Assembly (NCBI RefSeq): GCF_019038415.1
Contig: NZ_JAFKRG010000014.1
Coordinates: forward strand, 1-64,000
Direction: 5' to 3'
DNA: 64,000 nt
DNA from: Synechococcus sp. CCY 9618
GTDB taxonomy: Bacteria; Cyanobacteriota; Cyanobacteriia; PCC-6307; Cyanobiaceae
Shown: piece after piece, positions 16,917-25,658 of the stretch
Layout of the letters: the number at the start of each line of letters is the position of its first letter
Numbering within the stretch: position 1 is the first letter of the stretch
Notes under the pieces: generated by a model
Told to the model about the DNA's origin: nothing
What the model saw: the letters and a program-made list of their open reading frames with translations, nothing else
The model's database searches: none
Translations under genes and position numbers: made by a program

Positions 16917-17240
16917 TCAGCCCGCTGCCTCCAGCTGGCTCTTCATGCGCTCCAGGGTGAGCTCCATCTGCTCGAACATCTTCTCGGGGGTGAGGCCGAA
17001 CTGGCCGAGCTGGGTGCGCAACTGCTCGACGGTGAGCTTGGCCTGGAAGTCTTCGGAGAGTTCAAAGCGTTTCATGAACACCCGGTAGCGCTCCATCATC
17101 TCTTCCATCCGTTCGATGTAGAGCTTCTTGCCCTCCCGGTCGAACTTGCCGTACTCACTGCCCAGCTGCATCAGCTGCTGGTAATCGGTGAACAGCCGCT
17201 TGGCCTCGTCCTGAACGATGTCGGAATCGAAGAAGGCCAT
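16917..17240 (-). CDS. DUF1825 family protein (cyanobacterial)
   Basis: This 107-residue helical protein belongs to the cyanobacterial DUF1825 family: [26 protein letters not shown] at the start, [35 protein letters not shown] in the middle, and a charged coiled-coil-like end. The function is unknown; near-universal occurrence in cyanobacteria suggests a housekeeping role. The ATG at 17240 is the family start; upstream in-frame sequence is non-coding. It is divergent from the LuxR-type regulator, with about 150 nt between their starts that must contain both promoters. Confidence 0.85.
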   Translation of the reverse strand: MAFFDSDIVQDEAKRLFTDYQQLMQLGSEYGKFDREGKKLYIERMEEMMERYRVFMKRFELSEDFQAKLTVEQLRTQLGQFGLTPEKMFEQMELTLERMKSQLEAAG

Positions 17241-17388
17241 GGCGACGTCCGCTCCGGACTGCTGAAGAGCTCGATTCTGCAGAGCCTGCCGGCCTGAGGG
17301 GAGTGCGGATCCACGTATCGATGTATCGATGGTCATGGCCCGCCACGGCGGATACCGAAATGCCCCAGCACCCTGGTGAGGATGGGTG

Positions 17389-18117
17389 ATGTCAGCGATC
17401 CTTCCCCCATCGGTTCCCGTGGACCTCACTCCCCTGCTGCCCCAGGTGCGTGACGATGGGGCCCAGGCCCTCAGCCTGCTCCGGGATGTCCGGCTGGTGC
17501 TCTGCCTGGGCAGCCGGACCCAGCTGGCCCTGCTGATGGCCACTCCTGTCCGGGTCCTGGGAGCGGCGACCACCGCCGGGGAGGGATTCGCCCAGGTGCA
17601 GCGGCACCAACCTGCGCTCCTCATCACCAGCGATCGGCTGGAGGGGGGCTGCGGGGTGGATCTGGTGGTGCGCGTCAAACGCCGTTTTCCGCGCGTCCGC
17701 ACCCTGCTGGTGCTGAGCCAGGAGCACCGCCTCCCCCTGGTCACCACGGCGTTCCAGAACTGTTGTGACGCCATCGTGGCGGAGTCGCGGCTGCTCCATG
17801 GCTCCGGCCTCCAGGCCCTGCGGGCCTTGGCTGAGGGGTCCCCCTATCTGGACCCCGCCCTCGCCGTGGCCTTCCGGGGTGTCCAGGAGAGCCTCAGTGC
17901 CGGCCTGCAGGAGCGTCTCAGTGCCCGGGAGCGCCAGGTGCTCGCCCAGGTGGTCCAGGGCCGGACCAACCATGAGATCGCCCGGGATCTGATGGTGTCG
18001 GTCGACACCGTCAAGACCCACGTGCGCAATGTGCTGCTCAAGCTTCGGGTCCGCGGACGTATCCAGGCGGTGGTCACCGGCCTGCGGCTGGGGCTGATCG
18101 ACTGGCCCGACCCCTGA
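17389..18117 (+). CDS. LuxR/NarL-type DNA-binding response regulator
   Basis: This 242-residue regulator has an N-terminal region of receiver type (about residues 25-155) with LLITSDRLEGGCGVDLV at the place of a phosphoacceptor Asp and LLVLSQE at the beta-4 position. A C-terminal LuxR HTH (about 170-235) contains LSARERQVLAQVVQGRTNHEIARDLMVSVDTVKTHV. The acidic cluster expected at the receiver N-terminus is poorly conserved, so phosphorylation control is uncertain. The ATG at 17389 is preceded in frame by a GTG at 17386. It lies alone, divergent from DUF1825 and 45 nt upstream of the HhH-protein gene. No cognate kinase is adjacent. Confidence 0.85.
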   Translation: MSAILPPSVPVDLTPLLPQVRDDGAQALSLLRDVRLVLCLGSRTQLALLMATPVRVLGAATTAGEGFAQVQRHQPALLITSDRLEGGCGVDLVVRVKRRFPRVRTLLVLSQEHRLPLVTTAFQNCCDAIVAESRLLHGSGLQALRALAEGSPYLDPALAVAFRGVQESLSAGLQERLSARERQVLAQVVQGRTNHEIARDLMVSVDTVKTHVRNVLLKLRVRGRIQAVVTGLRLGLIDWPDP

Positions 18118-18162
18118 GGCAGCCGCTAACTTCGGTTTCGATGTGCACGGAGGCGGGCCTCC

Positions 18163-18822
18163 ATGGCTGGGCGCCACTGGCTGGATCCCCTGGCCCGCAG
18201 GTTCCTTGTGGCTACAGGGCAACTGCCGCCACCGGCCCCGGCCGGCGATGGGGACACACAGGGGGTGGAGCGGGAGCTGCTGGCCCTCAAACTCGCCCAG
18301 AATCCCGGTCTGCGCTTACGGACCGCGCAGGAGGTGCGCGATGCCGCCGCCCTCGGCTGGCACCTGGATGTCAACCGCGCCAGTGCCGCCGACTGGCTGC
18401 GGCTGCCCGGCTGCCGGCCCGAGCAGGTGGATCTGCTGCAGCGGCTCCGCAGCGGCGGCGTTCAGCTCAGTGGTCCCGACGATCTGGCCCAGGCCCTGCA
18501 GATCCCGCCCGAACAGGTCCGCTGCTGGCTGCCCGTGCTCCGCTTCCGCTGGTACGGCGATCCCGGGCCCGAGGTGGCGCCGTCCCCCCTGGCGATCAAC
18601 CGGGCCGAGGAATCCCAGCTGCGGGAACGGCTCGGCCTCTCGGCGGAGCGTTGCCGGCGGCTGCTCCAGGAGCGGGCCCGGGAACCATTCCGGGATCTGG
18701 CCGATCTGCAGCAGCGCCTGCAGCTGCCCGCCGATCTGATGGAGCGGTGGATCGGCAGGGTCGGCTTCGATCCGGCTCCCCCCGGCCCGGTGCTGCCCCC
18801 GGCCCGGCGCCCCTCTCGATGA
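18163..18822 (+). CDS. Helix-hairpin-helix (ComEA-like) domain protein
   Basis: This 219-residue cytoplasmic protein contains two helix-hairpin-helix-like segments: DVNRASAADWLRLPGCRPEQVDLLQRL (about 67-93) and a second, weaker INRAEESQLRERLGLSAERCRRLL (about 143-166). Both follow the ComEA pattern D-(V/I)-N-x-A in which a hairpin binds DNA backbone. No signal peptide or transmembrane helix is visible, unlike true ComEA. Many cyanobacteria carry such proteins without a defined role. Its TGA overlaps the ATG of the GIY-YIG gene (ATGA, 18819-18822), suggesting that the two DNA-related proteins are made together. Confidence 0.75.
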   Translation: MAGRHWLDPLARRFLVATGQLPPPAPAGDGDTQGVERELLALKLAQNPGLRLRTAQEVRDAAALGWHLDVNRASAADWLRLPGCRPEQVDLLQRLRSGGVQLSGPDDLAQALQIPPEQVRCWLPVLRFRWYGDPGPEVAPSPLAINRAEESQLRERLGLSAERCRRLLQERAREPFRDLADLQQRLQLPADLMERWIGRVGFDPAPPGPVLPPARRPSR

Positions 18823-19427
18823 GCCGGCAGGGGGAACTGTTCCCGGCCCCGGCCAGCGCCTGCGGATCCCTTCCGGTCCAGGAGCTTCCCCTGCTGAGGG
18901 AGCAACTGCTCGCCTGGCAGGACCGCCTCGCCCGTCATCAGGAACCGCTCCATGGCCGGGCCGGTGCCGCCGCCGCCCTCCGGCAGGGCCAGCTGTTTCC
19001 CGTCCCCCTCGACCCCGCCGACCCGTTGGAGCGGGCCCGCCAGTTCGATCCCATGGGGCTCAGCCCCCAGAGCCTGTCGTTCTGGCGCTGGCCCCGGGCT
19101 CCCCACCGGGGGGCGGCGCTCTATCTGGTGATGGACCGCCCTCCCCAGCTGTCCGTGCCGCTGCTGCTCTACGTGGGCGAGACGGGGCGGGCCGATCAGC
19201 GCTGGAAGGGCGACCACGACTGCAAGGGCTACCTGGCGGCCTACGGCGAGGCCCTGGGGCGGGTGGGGCTGGAGGCCCGGCCGAGCATTCGCTTCTGGTG
19301 CGACGTGCCGGCAGCGGTCGGCCCCCGCCGGGCCCTGGAGCAGGCGATGATCCGTCACTGGCTGCCGCCCTTCAACAAGGAGACGAGGGATCGCTGGGCG
19401 ACCCCGTTCACGGCCGAGCCCGGCTGA
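18819..19427 (+). CDS. GIY-YIG nuclease-like protein
   Basis: This 202-residue protein has an N-terminal extension of about 75 residues of unknown nature and a C-terminal GIY-YIG-like domain. The motif LLYVGETGRADQRWKGDHDCKGYL (about 116-139) matches the (Y)-(V/I)G-T-x-x-x-x-R-W core, and EQAMIRHWLPPFNKETRDRW (about 174-193) supplies the conserved Glu and Asn-Lys end. It is probably a DNA or RNA endonuclease; the substrate is unknown. It is translationally coupled to the preceding HhH protein, an intriguing pairing because HhH domains often accompany GIY-YIG nucleases. Downstream, pepA starts after 48 nt. Confidence 0.75.
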   Translation: MSRQGELFPAPASACGSLPVQELPLLREQLLAWQDRLARHQEPLHGRAGAAAALRQGQLFPVPLDPADPLERARQFDPMGLSPQSLSFWRWPRAPHRGAALYLVMDRPPQLSVPLLLYVGETGRADQRWKGDHDCKGYLAAYGEALGRVGLEARPSIRFWCDVPAAVGPRRALEQAMIRHWLPPFNKETRDRWATPFTAEPG

Positions 19428-19475
19428 GAGGGAAGCCGGTGCTGGCTACGATCACGGCCCGCCCGCCCTGGCCGT

Positions 19476-20966
19476 ATGGAGTTCCGTTGTCTTGCCGTTT
19501 CCGGTTCCCTGGGGGAGGTCTGGTCCGGTGACACCCTGGTGGTGGGGCTCTTCTCCGGGGCTGCCGGTGATGGCCGTGCCCAGGCCGAGACGCTGGTGGG
19601 TGGGGCCCTCGAGGGCCTGCTGGAGCGGCGCCGTTTCGAGGGCAAGCCCTCTCAGACCCTGACGATCGAGCGTCCGGGCCATGCTCCGGCCACCCTGATC
19701 CTCGTGGGGCTGGGGGATCCGGAGCAGTTCGGCCTTGATGCCCTGCGCCAGGCCAGTGCCGCTGCTGCCCGCAGTGCCGCCGCTGCCGGTGCCGAGGAGC
19801 TCGCCCTCTGGCTGCCGATCGAGGGGCTCGAGCCCGCGGCGGCGGCGGCGGCCATGGCTGAATCCGTGCGGCTGGCTCTCTATGCCGACCAGCGCTTCAA
19901 GAGCGAGGCCGAACCCCGGAGCGAACCCCGTCGGGTGACCCTGCTCTCCCCGGCCGCGGCGGCGGAGGCGGGCCTGGCCCATGTGGAAGCCACCTGCGCC
20001 GGGGTGGAGCTGGCCCGCCGGCTGGTGGCGGCGCCTCCCAACAAGGCCACGCCCCAGGCCCTGGCCGACGAGGCCGCCGCGATCGCCGGCAGCTTCGGCC
20101 TGGACCTCAAGGTGCTGGAGCGGCAGGACTGCGAAGCCCTGGGGATGGGGGCCTACCTGGGGGTGGCCCAGGGGTCGGATCTGCCCCCGAAATTCATCCA
20201 CCTCACCTACCGGCCCGAGGGAGAGGTGACCCGGCGGGTGGTGCTGGTGGGCAAGGGGCTCACCTTCGATTCCGGCGGCTACAACCTCAAGACGGCCGGT
20301 TCCCAGATCGAGATGATGAAGTACGACATGGGCGGCAGTGCCGCGGTCCTGGGGGCCGCCCGTGCCATCGCCGAAATCCGCCCCGCCGGCCTGGAGGTGC
20401 ATGTGATCGTGGCCAGCTGCGAGAACATGATCAGCGGCGGCGCCATCCATCCGGGCGACGTGCTCACCGCCTCCAACGGCAAGACCATCGAGATCAACAA
20501 CACCGATGCGGAAGGGCGGCTCACCCTGGCCGATGCCCTCGTCTATGCCTGCGCCCTGGAGCCGGATGCCATCGTCGATCTCGCCACCCTCACGGGAGCG
20601 TGCGTGATCGCCCTCGGCGAGGAGATCGCTGGACTCTGGTCGCCGAGCGACGGCCTGGCCGAGGCCCTGCTCGAGGCTGGCCGGGCCGGCGGCGAGGCCT
20701 TCTGGCGGATGCCCCTGCGCAGCTCCTACAAAGAGGGGCTCAAGAGCCCGATCGCCGATCTCAAGAACACCGGACCCCGGCCCGGCGGCTCCATCACCGC
20801 CGCCCTGTTCCTGCAGGACTTCGTCACCAAGGGGTTGCCCTGGGCCCATCTCGACATCGCCGGCACCGTCTGGAGCGATAAGCCCCGGGGCGTCGATCCG
20901 GCCGGTGCCACCGGATTCGGCGTCCGCACCCTGGTGGCCTGGCTGGTGGGCGGTGCCGCCTGCTGA
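19476..20966 (+). CDS. pepA: Cytosol (leucyl) aminopeptidase, M17 family
   Basis: This 496-residue M17 metallopeptidase releases N-terminal amino acids; in the family it forms hexamers with two metal ions. The C-terminal catalytic domain shows VGKGLTFDSGGYNLK (metal Lys and Asp), MKYDMGGSAAVLGA, and the signature NTDAEGRL (about 342-349) with the catalytic Arg. The N-terminal domain (about 1-175) is Ala-rich and shows the usual VGLGDPEQF segment. The length is normal. It is preceded by the HhH/GIY-YIG pair on the same strand (48 nt) and followed by a small membrane protein. No terminator is evident after its stop. Confidence 0.96.
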   Translation: MEFRCLAVSGSLGEVWSGDTLVVGLFSGAAGDGRAQAETLVGGALEGLLERRRFEGKPSQTLTIERPGHAPATLILVGLGDPEQFGLDALRQASAAAARSAAAAGAEELALWLPIEGLEPAAAAAAMAESVRLALYADQRFKSEAEPRSEPRRVTLLSPAAAAEAGLAHVEATCAGVELARRLVAAPPNKATPQALADEAAAIAGSFGLDLKVLERQDCEALGMGAYLGVAQGSDLPPKFIHLTYRPEGEVTRRVVLVGKGLTFDSGGYNLKTAGSQIEMMKYDMGGSAAVLGAARAIAEIRPAGLEVHVIVASCENMISGGAIHPGDVLTASNGKTIEINNTDAEGRLTLADALVYACALEPDAIVDLATLTGACVIALGEEIAGLWSPSDGLAEALLEAGRAGGEAFWRMPLRSSYKEGLKSPIADLKNTGPRPGGSITAALFLQDFVTKGLPWAHLDIAGTVWSDKPRGVDPAGATGFGVRTLVAWLVGGAAC

Positions 20967-21036
20967 ATGGTCCTCCCCACTCGGCTCATCGAAGGCTGAG
21001 GCCTAGGTTTGTCGCCATCCAGACCGACCCTTGCCC

Positions 21037-21312
21037 ATGGCCGTTCAGAAGATCCGCTGGTACGTGAAGGCCCAGCTCGGGGTGCTGCTGCTGCCGGCCG
21101 GATTGTGCCTCTTCGGGGAAGGGGTGATCCGCAAGGGCATCCAGACCTGGTCGGCCCTGGCAGCCTCGGTGGATCAGGGCCAGTCCCTGCCGGAAGCTGG
21201 GCCATGGGTCTGGTACGGCACGCTCGGCCTGATCCTGATCAATGCCGGCGTGGGCCTGATGATCGAAAGCGGGCTGCTGCGCGGCTACCCCCGCACGCCT
21301 CCCCGGGCCTGA
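21037..21312 (+). CDS. Small two-helix membrane protein
   Basis: This 91-residue protein has two predicted transmembrane helices (about residues 13-32, LGVLLLPAGLCLFGEGVI, and about 58-80, VWYGTLGLILINAGVGLMIESG). The short loop between them contains KGIQTWSALAASVDQGQ. It is a typical small cyanobacterial hypothetical of unknown function, probably inner or thylakoid membrane. The start ATG at 21037 lies 70 nt after pepA and gives a good helix arrangement. It is convergent with a 67-residue gene 3 nt away. Confidence 0.65.
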   Translation: MAVQKIRWYVKAQLGVLLLPAGLCLFGEGVIRKGIQTWSALAASVDQGQSLPEAGPWVWYGTLGLILINAGVGLMIESGLLRGYPRTPPRA

Positions 21313-21315
21313 GGT

Positions 21316-21519
21316 TCAGACCGCGACCGGTTCCGGATCCCCCCGTCCTGCCAGGCTGGCCTGCAGTTCGGCCGGAGAGGCCAGGCGGTGAATCTGCCAG
21401 GGGGCTTTCTCACCGCAGCTCGCCTGGAGTTTGTCGAGGTCGTCAGCCGCCTCCCTGGGGCTCGCGTAGGGCCCGAAGTGGCGGGTCTGCAGACCGTCCC
21501 GGATGGTCAGCAGATACAT
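21316..21519 (-). CDS. Small hypothetical protein (67 aa)
   Basis: This 67-residue soluble protein contains MYLLTIRDGLQTRHFGPYASPREAADDLDKL, a pattern resembling short SPOR-like or nitrogen-regulatory add-on domains, with beta strand (YLLTIRDG), the FGPY turn, and a helix (PREAADDLDKL). The proline-rich C-terminus is probably flexible. I recognise no named family. It stands alone, convergent with the small membrane protein and separated by 115 nt from the msrA stop. Confidence 0.55.
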   Translation of the reverse strand: MYLLTIRDGLQTRHFGPYASPREAADDLDKLQASCGEKAPWQIHRLASPAELQASLAGRGDPEPVAV

Positions 21520-21634
21520 ACGCGGTCCCTGACGACGTCATGGAAACGCTACGGCATCCTTCCGGTCGCTGACAGGGTGGGAAAGCTCTACCGGGCGCAT
21601 CAGCAGGTGATGCCCAGCACCTTGCTGCGGAGCC

Positions 21635-22261
21635 TCAGCTTCCCTTCCAGCGCTGGCTGCTGCGGGCCCGCTGACCCCAGACCGCATCCAGCCTTCGGTC
21701 GCGCCCGCAGGACCAGCGGTAGTAGTTGTACCTGACGCTGTTGCGATTGGCGTAGTTCTGGTGGTAGCCCTCCGCGGGCCAGAACCGGGACAGGGGGCGG
21801 ATCGTCACCTTGATCGCAGCCGCCGGCTTGCCCAGCTCCCGGGCCGCCGCCACCAGGCTGTTGCGCGCCTCCACGGCCTGGTTGGCGCTCGTGGTGAAGA
21901 TCACGGGCCGATAGGAATCGCCGCGGTCGCAGAACTGGCCGCCACCGTCGAGGGGGTCGATGTTGCGCCAGTAGGCCCGAAGCAGTGTGTCGTAGCGGAT
22001 CTCGGTGTTGTCGAAGCGCACCCGCACCACTTCCTGATGGCCGCTGCCCCCCGCCGAGACCTGCTTGTAGGTGGGGTTGGCCGCCTTGCCGCCGCTGTAC
22101 CCGCTGACCACATCGATCACGCCCGGGAGCTTCTCCAGATCGTGCTCCAGGCACCAGAAGCAGCCCCCGGCCAGCACCGCCTCCTCGGTGGCGGCCAGGG
22201 CCGGTGCCACCGGGGCGCCAATGGCCACCAGCAGGGCCAGCAGCAGGGCGATCAGATTCAT
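21635..22261 (-). CDS. msrA: Peptide methionine (S)-S-oxide reductase, exported
   Basis: This 208-residue MsrA reduces the S-epimer of methionine sulfoxide in proteins. The active site is GCFWC (Cys34 nucleophile, Cys37), followed by [25 protein letters not shown] and the C-terminal family segment [15 protein letters not shown]. Residues 1-23 form a Sec signal peptide ([23 protein letters not shown]), placing the enzyme in the periplasm or thylakoid lumen, unlike cytosolic MsrA. It is the last gene of the envelope operon, with its ATG overlapping the lpxB stop (ATGA). It complements the probably Tat-exported MsrB encoded at 57.6 kb. Confidence 0.93.
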   Translation of the reverse strand: MNLIALLLALLVAIGAPVAPALAATEEAVLAGGCFWCLEHDLEKLPGVIDVVSGYSGGKAANPTYKQVSAGGSGHQEVVRVRFDNTEIRYDTLLRAYWRNIDPLDGGGQFCDRGDSYRPVIFTTSANQAVEARNSLVAAARELGKPAAAIKVTIRPLSRFWPAEGYHQNYANRNSVRYNYYRWSCGRDRRLDAVWGQRARSSQRWKGS

Positions 22262-23451
22262 GGCGTGGGGTCCGAGAACGGCTTGAGGATCGCTTCGGCC
22301 GCCCGACGGGTGACCCCGGGCTCCCCCAGTTCCTCTCGCAGCCGACCGTAGCCCTCCAGCACCCGCTCCCGGGCCCCGGAGGCCGGGTCGAGCAGCGGGG
22401 TCAGGGCCGCCACGATGGCCTCGGGGGTGAAGGCGTCCTGCAGCAGTTCGGGCACCAAGCGCTCCCCCAGCACCAGATTGACCGGTGAGATGTGATCCAC
22501 ATTGAAATGGAGCACATGCCTGGCCAGGAAGGCGGTGGGCCGGCTCACCCGGTATCCGGCCACCTGGGGCACCCCCCGCAGAGCGAGCTCCAGATTGGCG
22601 GTGCCCGACTTGGTCAGGGCGGCGTCGGCGGCGGCGCAGAGCAGGGGCCGCAGTCCGTCGGCCTCCCCCGCCGGGATCACCCGCACGGCGCTGACGCCGG
22701 CGGCCTCCATCGCCTCGGTGAGGGGGGCTTCGAATCCCGGCAGGCCGGCCGGCAACAGCACCTGCAGATCGGGATGCTGCCGCTGCAGCAGGGCCACCGC
22801 TGCGGCCATGGGGGGCAGCAGGTAGCGCAGTTCCTGGCGGCGGGAGGCGGGCAGCAGCAGCAGCACCGGAGCGTCCGCCGGCAGACCCAGCCGTTGGCGG
22901 GCCTCCTGGCGGGAGGGCCGCTGCTGCAGGGTGTCGATCAGGGGATGGCCCACCCAGGTGACCCGGGCGCCCCGCTCGCCGTAGAAGCGGGCCTCCTCGG
23001 GAAAGATCGCCAGGATGCGGTCGGTGAATCCGATCAGCCGGGTGGTGCCGCCGTCGCCGAGGCTGAAGGCCCACTCCTGGGGGGCGATGTAGTAGGTGAT
23101 CGGCACGTCCGGGTAGAGCCGTTTCAGCCGCAGACCCAGATTGACGTTCGCCCCCATGTAGTCGATCAGCACCACCGCATCCGGCGGGTGCCCCCGCAGC
23201 CAGCGGCGCACCCTGGCCTGGAGTTTCAGGGTGGGGAGCACCAGGGGGATCGGTTCCCAGAGGCCGATGGCCCCGAGCCGGGTGGTGTCCGCCAGGAGCA
23301 CGGCGCCGGCCCGCTCCATGCGGCTGCCCCCGAGGGCCACCACCTCCAGGGGCAGCCCGCGGCGGCTGGCCTCCTCGTGCAGGGCCTTGACGAGCAGGGA
23401 TCCCTGCAGATCACCGGAGACCTCGCCGGTGCTGATCAGCAGTCGCACCAT
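22258..23451 (-). CDS. lpxB: Lipid-A-disaccharide synthase
   Basis: This 397-residue GT-B glycosyltransferase joins UDP-diacylglucosamine and lipid X to the lipid A disaccharide on the inner membrane face. Family motifs are the N-terminal [17 protein letters not shown], the [14 protein letters not shown] segment, [15 protein letters not shown], and the C-terminal sugar-nucleotide site [21 protein letters not shown]. The ATG at 23451 overlaps the lpxA stop by one base (TGATG); the 21 in-frame residues further upstream are inside lpxA and not needed. It is part of the bamA-lpxC-fabZ-lpxA-lpxB-msrA string. Confidence 0.95.
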   Translation of the reverse strand: MVRLLISTGEVSGDLQGSLLVKALHEEASRRGLPLEVVALGGSRMERAGAVLLADTTRLGAIGLWEPIPLVLPTLKLQARVRRWLRGHPPDAVVLIDYMGANVNLGLRLKRLYPDVPITYYIAPQEWAFSLGDGGTTRLIGFTDRILAIFPEEARFYGERGARVTWVGHPLIDTLQQRPSRQEARQRLGLPADAPVLLLLPASRRQELRYLLPPMAAAVALLQRQHPDLQVLLPAGLPGFEAPLTEAMEAAGVSAVRVIPAGEADGLRPLLCAAADAALTKSGTANLELALRGVPQVAGYRVSRPTAFLARHVLHFNVDHISPVNLVLGERLVPELLQDAFTPEAIVAALTPLLDPASGARERVLEGYGRLREELGEPGVTRRAAEAILKPFSDPTP

Positions 23452-24272
23452 CAGCGCTGGGCCGGCAGCGGTCCACGTCGGCCCGGTCCCACCGAGGCTT
23501 CCAGAAAGGCGCACAGTTCATCGGCCGCGGCCAGCAGAGGCCGCTCCCGCGCCTGCCGCAGAGCCGCCGCCAGCACCAGATCGCTGCGATAGATCAGGGT
23601 CCAGAGGTCCTGAAGCTGGCGAAACTGGGCGCCATCGTCGGCCTGGGTCACACCGCTGCGGCGGAGGCCGACGCGATTCAGCCCGCGGATGCGCCCCGGG
23701 TGTCCCTCCACGGTCATGAACGGCGGCACGTCCCTGTCGATGCGGCTCATGCCGCCCACCATGGCCAGGGTGCCGATGTGCACGAACTGGTGAATGCCGA
23801 GCACCCCGCCGATCACGGCGCGATCGCCGATCACCACATGGCCCGCCACCGCCACGCCGTTGGCGATCACGATGCGGTCGGCCAGCTGGCAGTTGTGGCC
23901 GATGTGGCTGTAGGCCATCAGCAGATTGCCGCTGCCCAGCACGGTCTGCTCCCCCTCCGCGGTGGCGCGGTTGATGGTCACGCACTCCCGGATCGTGTTC
24001 TCATCGCCCATCACCACCTCGGTGGGCGCTCCGCCGTACTTCAGGTCCTGGGGTTCAAGACCGATGCAGGCTCCAGGGAAGATGCGGTTCCCCTTCCCCA
24101 TCCGCACCCGTCCGTCGATCACCACATGGGGGCCGATGCGGCTGCCCTCGCCGATCTCCACCTCCGGACCGATCACCGCGAAAGGACCGATCTCCACGCC
24201 CGAACCGAGCCGGGCCCGTGGGTCGACCACCGCCGTGGGGTGCACGGATGTCGCCATGGCTGCACGGGACAT
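23451..24272 (-). CDS. lpxA: Acyl-[ACP]--UDP-N-acetylglucosamine O-acyltransferase
   Basis: This protein catalyses the first step of lipid A synthesis. About 273 residues long, it has a left-handed beta-helix made of hexapeptide repeats ([21 protein letters not shown]...). The catalytic His lies in [10 protein letters not shown] (His126 in this numbering), the cofactor loop is [11 protein letters not shown], and a helical C-terminus carries GLRRSGV. ATG 24272 was chosen; a GTG directly before it and an ATG five codons later (MATSVHP) are alternatives. It starts 4 nt after the fabZ stop and overlaps lpxB by one base. Confidence 0.95.
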   Translation of the reverse strand: MSRAAMATSVHPTAVVDPRARLGSGVEIGPFAVIGPEVEIGEGSRIGPHVVIDGRVRMGKGNRIFPGACIGLEPQDLKYGGAPTEVVMGDENTIRECVTINRATAEGEQTVLGSGNLLMAYSHIGHNCQLADRIVIANGVAVAGHVVIGDRAVIGGVLGIHQFVHIGTLAMVGGMSRIDRDVPPFMTVEGHPGRIRGLNRVGLRRSGVTQADDGAQFRQLQDLWTLIYRSDLVLAAALRQARERPLLAAADELCAFLEASVGPGRRGPLPAQR

Positions 24273-24276
24273 CACG

Positions 24277-24780
24277 TCAGTCCACGAGCGAGAACATCAG
24301 CTCGCCGGAGCAGACTCTTTCCCCGTCCACCGTGGCCAAGGCGTGCACTTTGCCGAAGCGTTTGCGCTTGAGGCTGAGCAGTTCACAGGTGATCAGCAAC
24401 TGGTCGCCCGGCACCACGGGCCGCCGGAAGCGGACGCCGTCGATGCCGGCGAACACGAACAGTCCCTTGGGCAGATCGGGCATCTGGGTGACGATCAGGC
24501 CGCCCACCTGGGCCATGGCCTCGACGATCAGAACGCCGGGCATCAGAGGCCGGCCGGGGAAATGGCCCTGGAACTGGGGCTCGTTGAAGGTGACGTTCTT
24601 GAGCGCCACGGCCTTCTTGCCGGGGATGTATTCCACCACCCGATCCACCAGGGCGAAGGGATAGCGGTGGGGGAGCAGGTTGAGGATCTGCTCGCTGCTG
24701 AGCACCACCGCACGCTCCGCTTCGGGGGTACTGCAGGGAGGCGGGACAGCCGGTGGGGCGGAGGGGGGAAGAACGGTCAA
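24277..24780 (-). CDS. fabZ: 3-hydroxyacyl-[ACP] dehydratase
   Basis: This 167-residue hot-dog fold enzyme dehydrates 3-hydroxyacyl-ACP in type II fatty acid synthesis. It shows [14 protein letters not shown] (about 36-49), the catalytic His in [13 protein letters not shown] (H73) and Glu in LIVEAMAQ (E87). The first roughly 25 residues form a Pro-rich extension. Placement between lpxC and lpxA follows the widespread clustering of fabZ with lipid A genes, because both use 3-hydroxyacyl-ACP. The spacing of 5 nt to lpxC and a few nt to lpxA supports co-translation. Confidence 0.96.
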   Translation of the reverse strand: MTVLPPSAPPAVPPPCSTPEAERAVVLSSEQILNLLPHRYPFALVDRVVEYIPGKKAVALKNVTFNEPQFQGHFPGRPLMPGVLIVEAMAQVGGLIVTQMPDLPKGLFVFAGIDGVRFRRPVVPGDQLLITCELLSLKRKRFGKVHALATVDGERVCSGELMFSLVD

Positions 24781-24785
24781 GGAAT

Positions 24786-25658
24786 TCAGTGGATCGGTAC
24801 GGGTACGGGCGGAAGAGGGGCCTGGACCGCCAGGGCCGCGGCCATGGCGGTATGCAGGCCGTGGGACCCCCGGTAAGCGAAGACATGGGCCCTCGGCAGG
24901 CCCACCAGCGCCAGATCTCCCAGCAGGTCAAGCAGCTTATGGCGCACCGGTTCGTCGCCGTAGCGCAGGGGGGGATTCACCCAGCGGTCGCCGTCGCACA
25001 CCAGGGCATTGTCGAGGGCGCCGCCGCGGATCAGCCCGGCGGCGAGCAGCTGGTCCACCTGCTCCCGGAAACCGAAGGTCCGGGCCGGGGCGATCTCCGC
25101 CACGAAGCGCTCCGGAGTGAGATCGAGGCTGAACAGCTGGCGGCCGATGGCGGCCTGGGGAAAGTCGATCGCCGCGGTCAGGCGCAGCCGGTCATTCGGC
25201 ACGACCACCACGAAGCCCGATCCCTGCTGCAGGGTGAGGGGCAGGGGGGGCAGGGCGGGTTCCTGACGCTCCCCCCGCTCCTGCAGGCCCGCCTCGCCGA
25301 TCGCCTCCACCCAGGGCAGGGCGGAGCCGTCGAGCAGGGGGACCTCCTCTCCCTCCACCAGCAGCTCCGCCTGGCTCACCCCGGTGCCCGCCAGGGCGGC
25401 CAGCAGATGCTCCACCGTCGCCAGCCGGCGATCCCCCAGCTGCAGACAGGTGCAAAGGCGGGTGTCGTTCACCAGGGAGGGCCCGAGTCGCTGCAGGGGG
25501 CGTTCCGGGGCATCCAGCCAGCCCAGCCAGTACCCCGGCCGCTCCGAGGGCCCCAGGCGGAGGCGGGAGACGGCGCCGCTGTGCAGACCGACGCCTTCGC
25601 GCTCCACCGAGGAGGCCAGGGTCCAGGCCTGGCGGTAGTCGCTGGGCCAGATCGTCAC
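24786..25658 (-). CDS. lpxC: UDP-3-O-acyl-N-acetylglucosamine deacetylase
   Basis: This 290-residue zinc amidase performs the committed step of lipid A synthesis. It shows the N-terminal [18 protein letters not shown], the zinc His in [25 protein letters not shown], the ARTFGF loop, and the C-terminal [15 protein letters not shown] with further zinc ligands. The start is a GTG at 25658 that overlaps the bamA stop by one base (TAGTG); an upstream in-frame start lies inside bamA. It is slightly shorter than the E. coli enzyme (305 residues), as usual for cyanobacteria. Confidence 0.94.
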   Translation of the reverse strand: MTIWPSDYRQAWTLASSVEREGVGLHSGAVSRLRLGPSERPGYWLGWLDAPERPLQRLGPSLVNDTRLCTCLQLGDRRLATVEHLLAALAGTGVSQAELLVEGEEVPLLDGSALPWVEAIGEAGLQERGERQEPALPPLPLTLQQGSGFVVVVPNDRLRLTAAIDFPQAAIGRQLFSLDLTPERFVAEIAPARTFGFREQVDQLLAAGLIRGGALDNALVCDGDRWVNPPLRYGDEPVRHKLLDLLGDLALVGLPRAHVFAYRGSHGLHTAMAAALAVQAPLPPVPVPIH

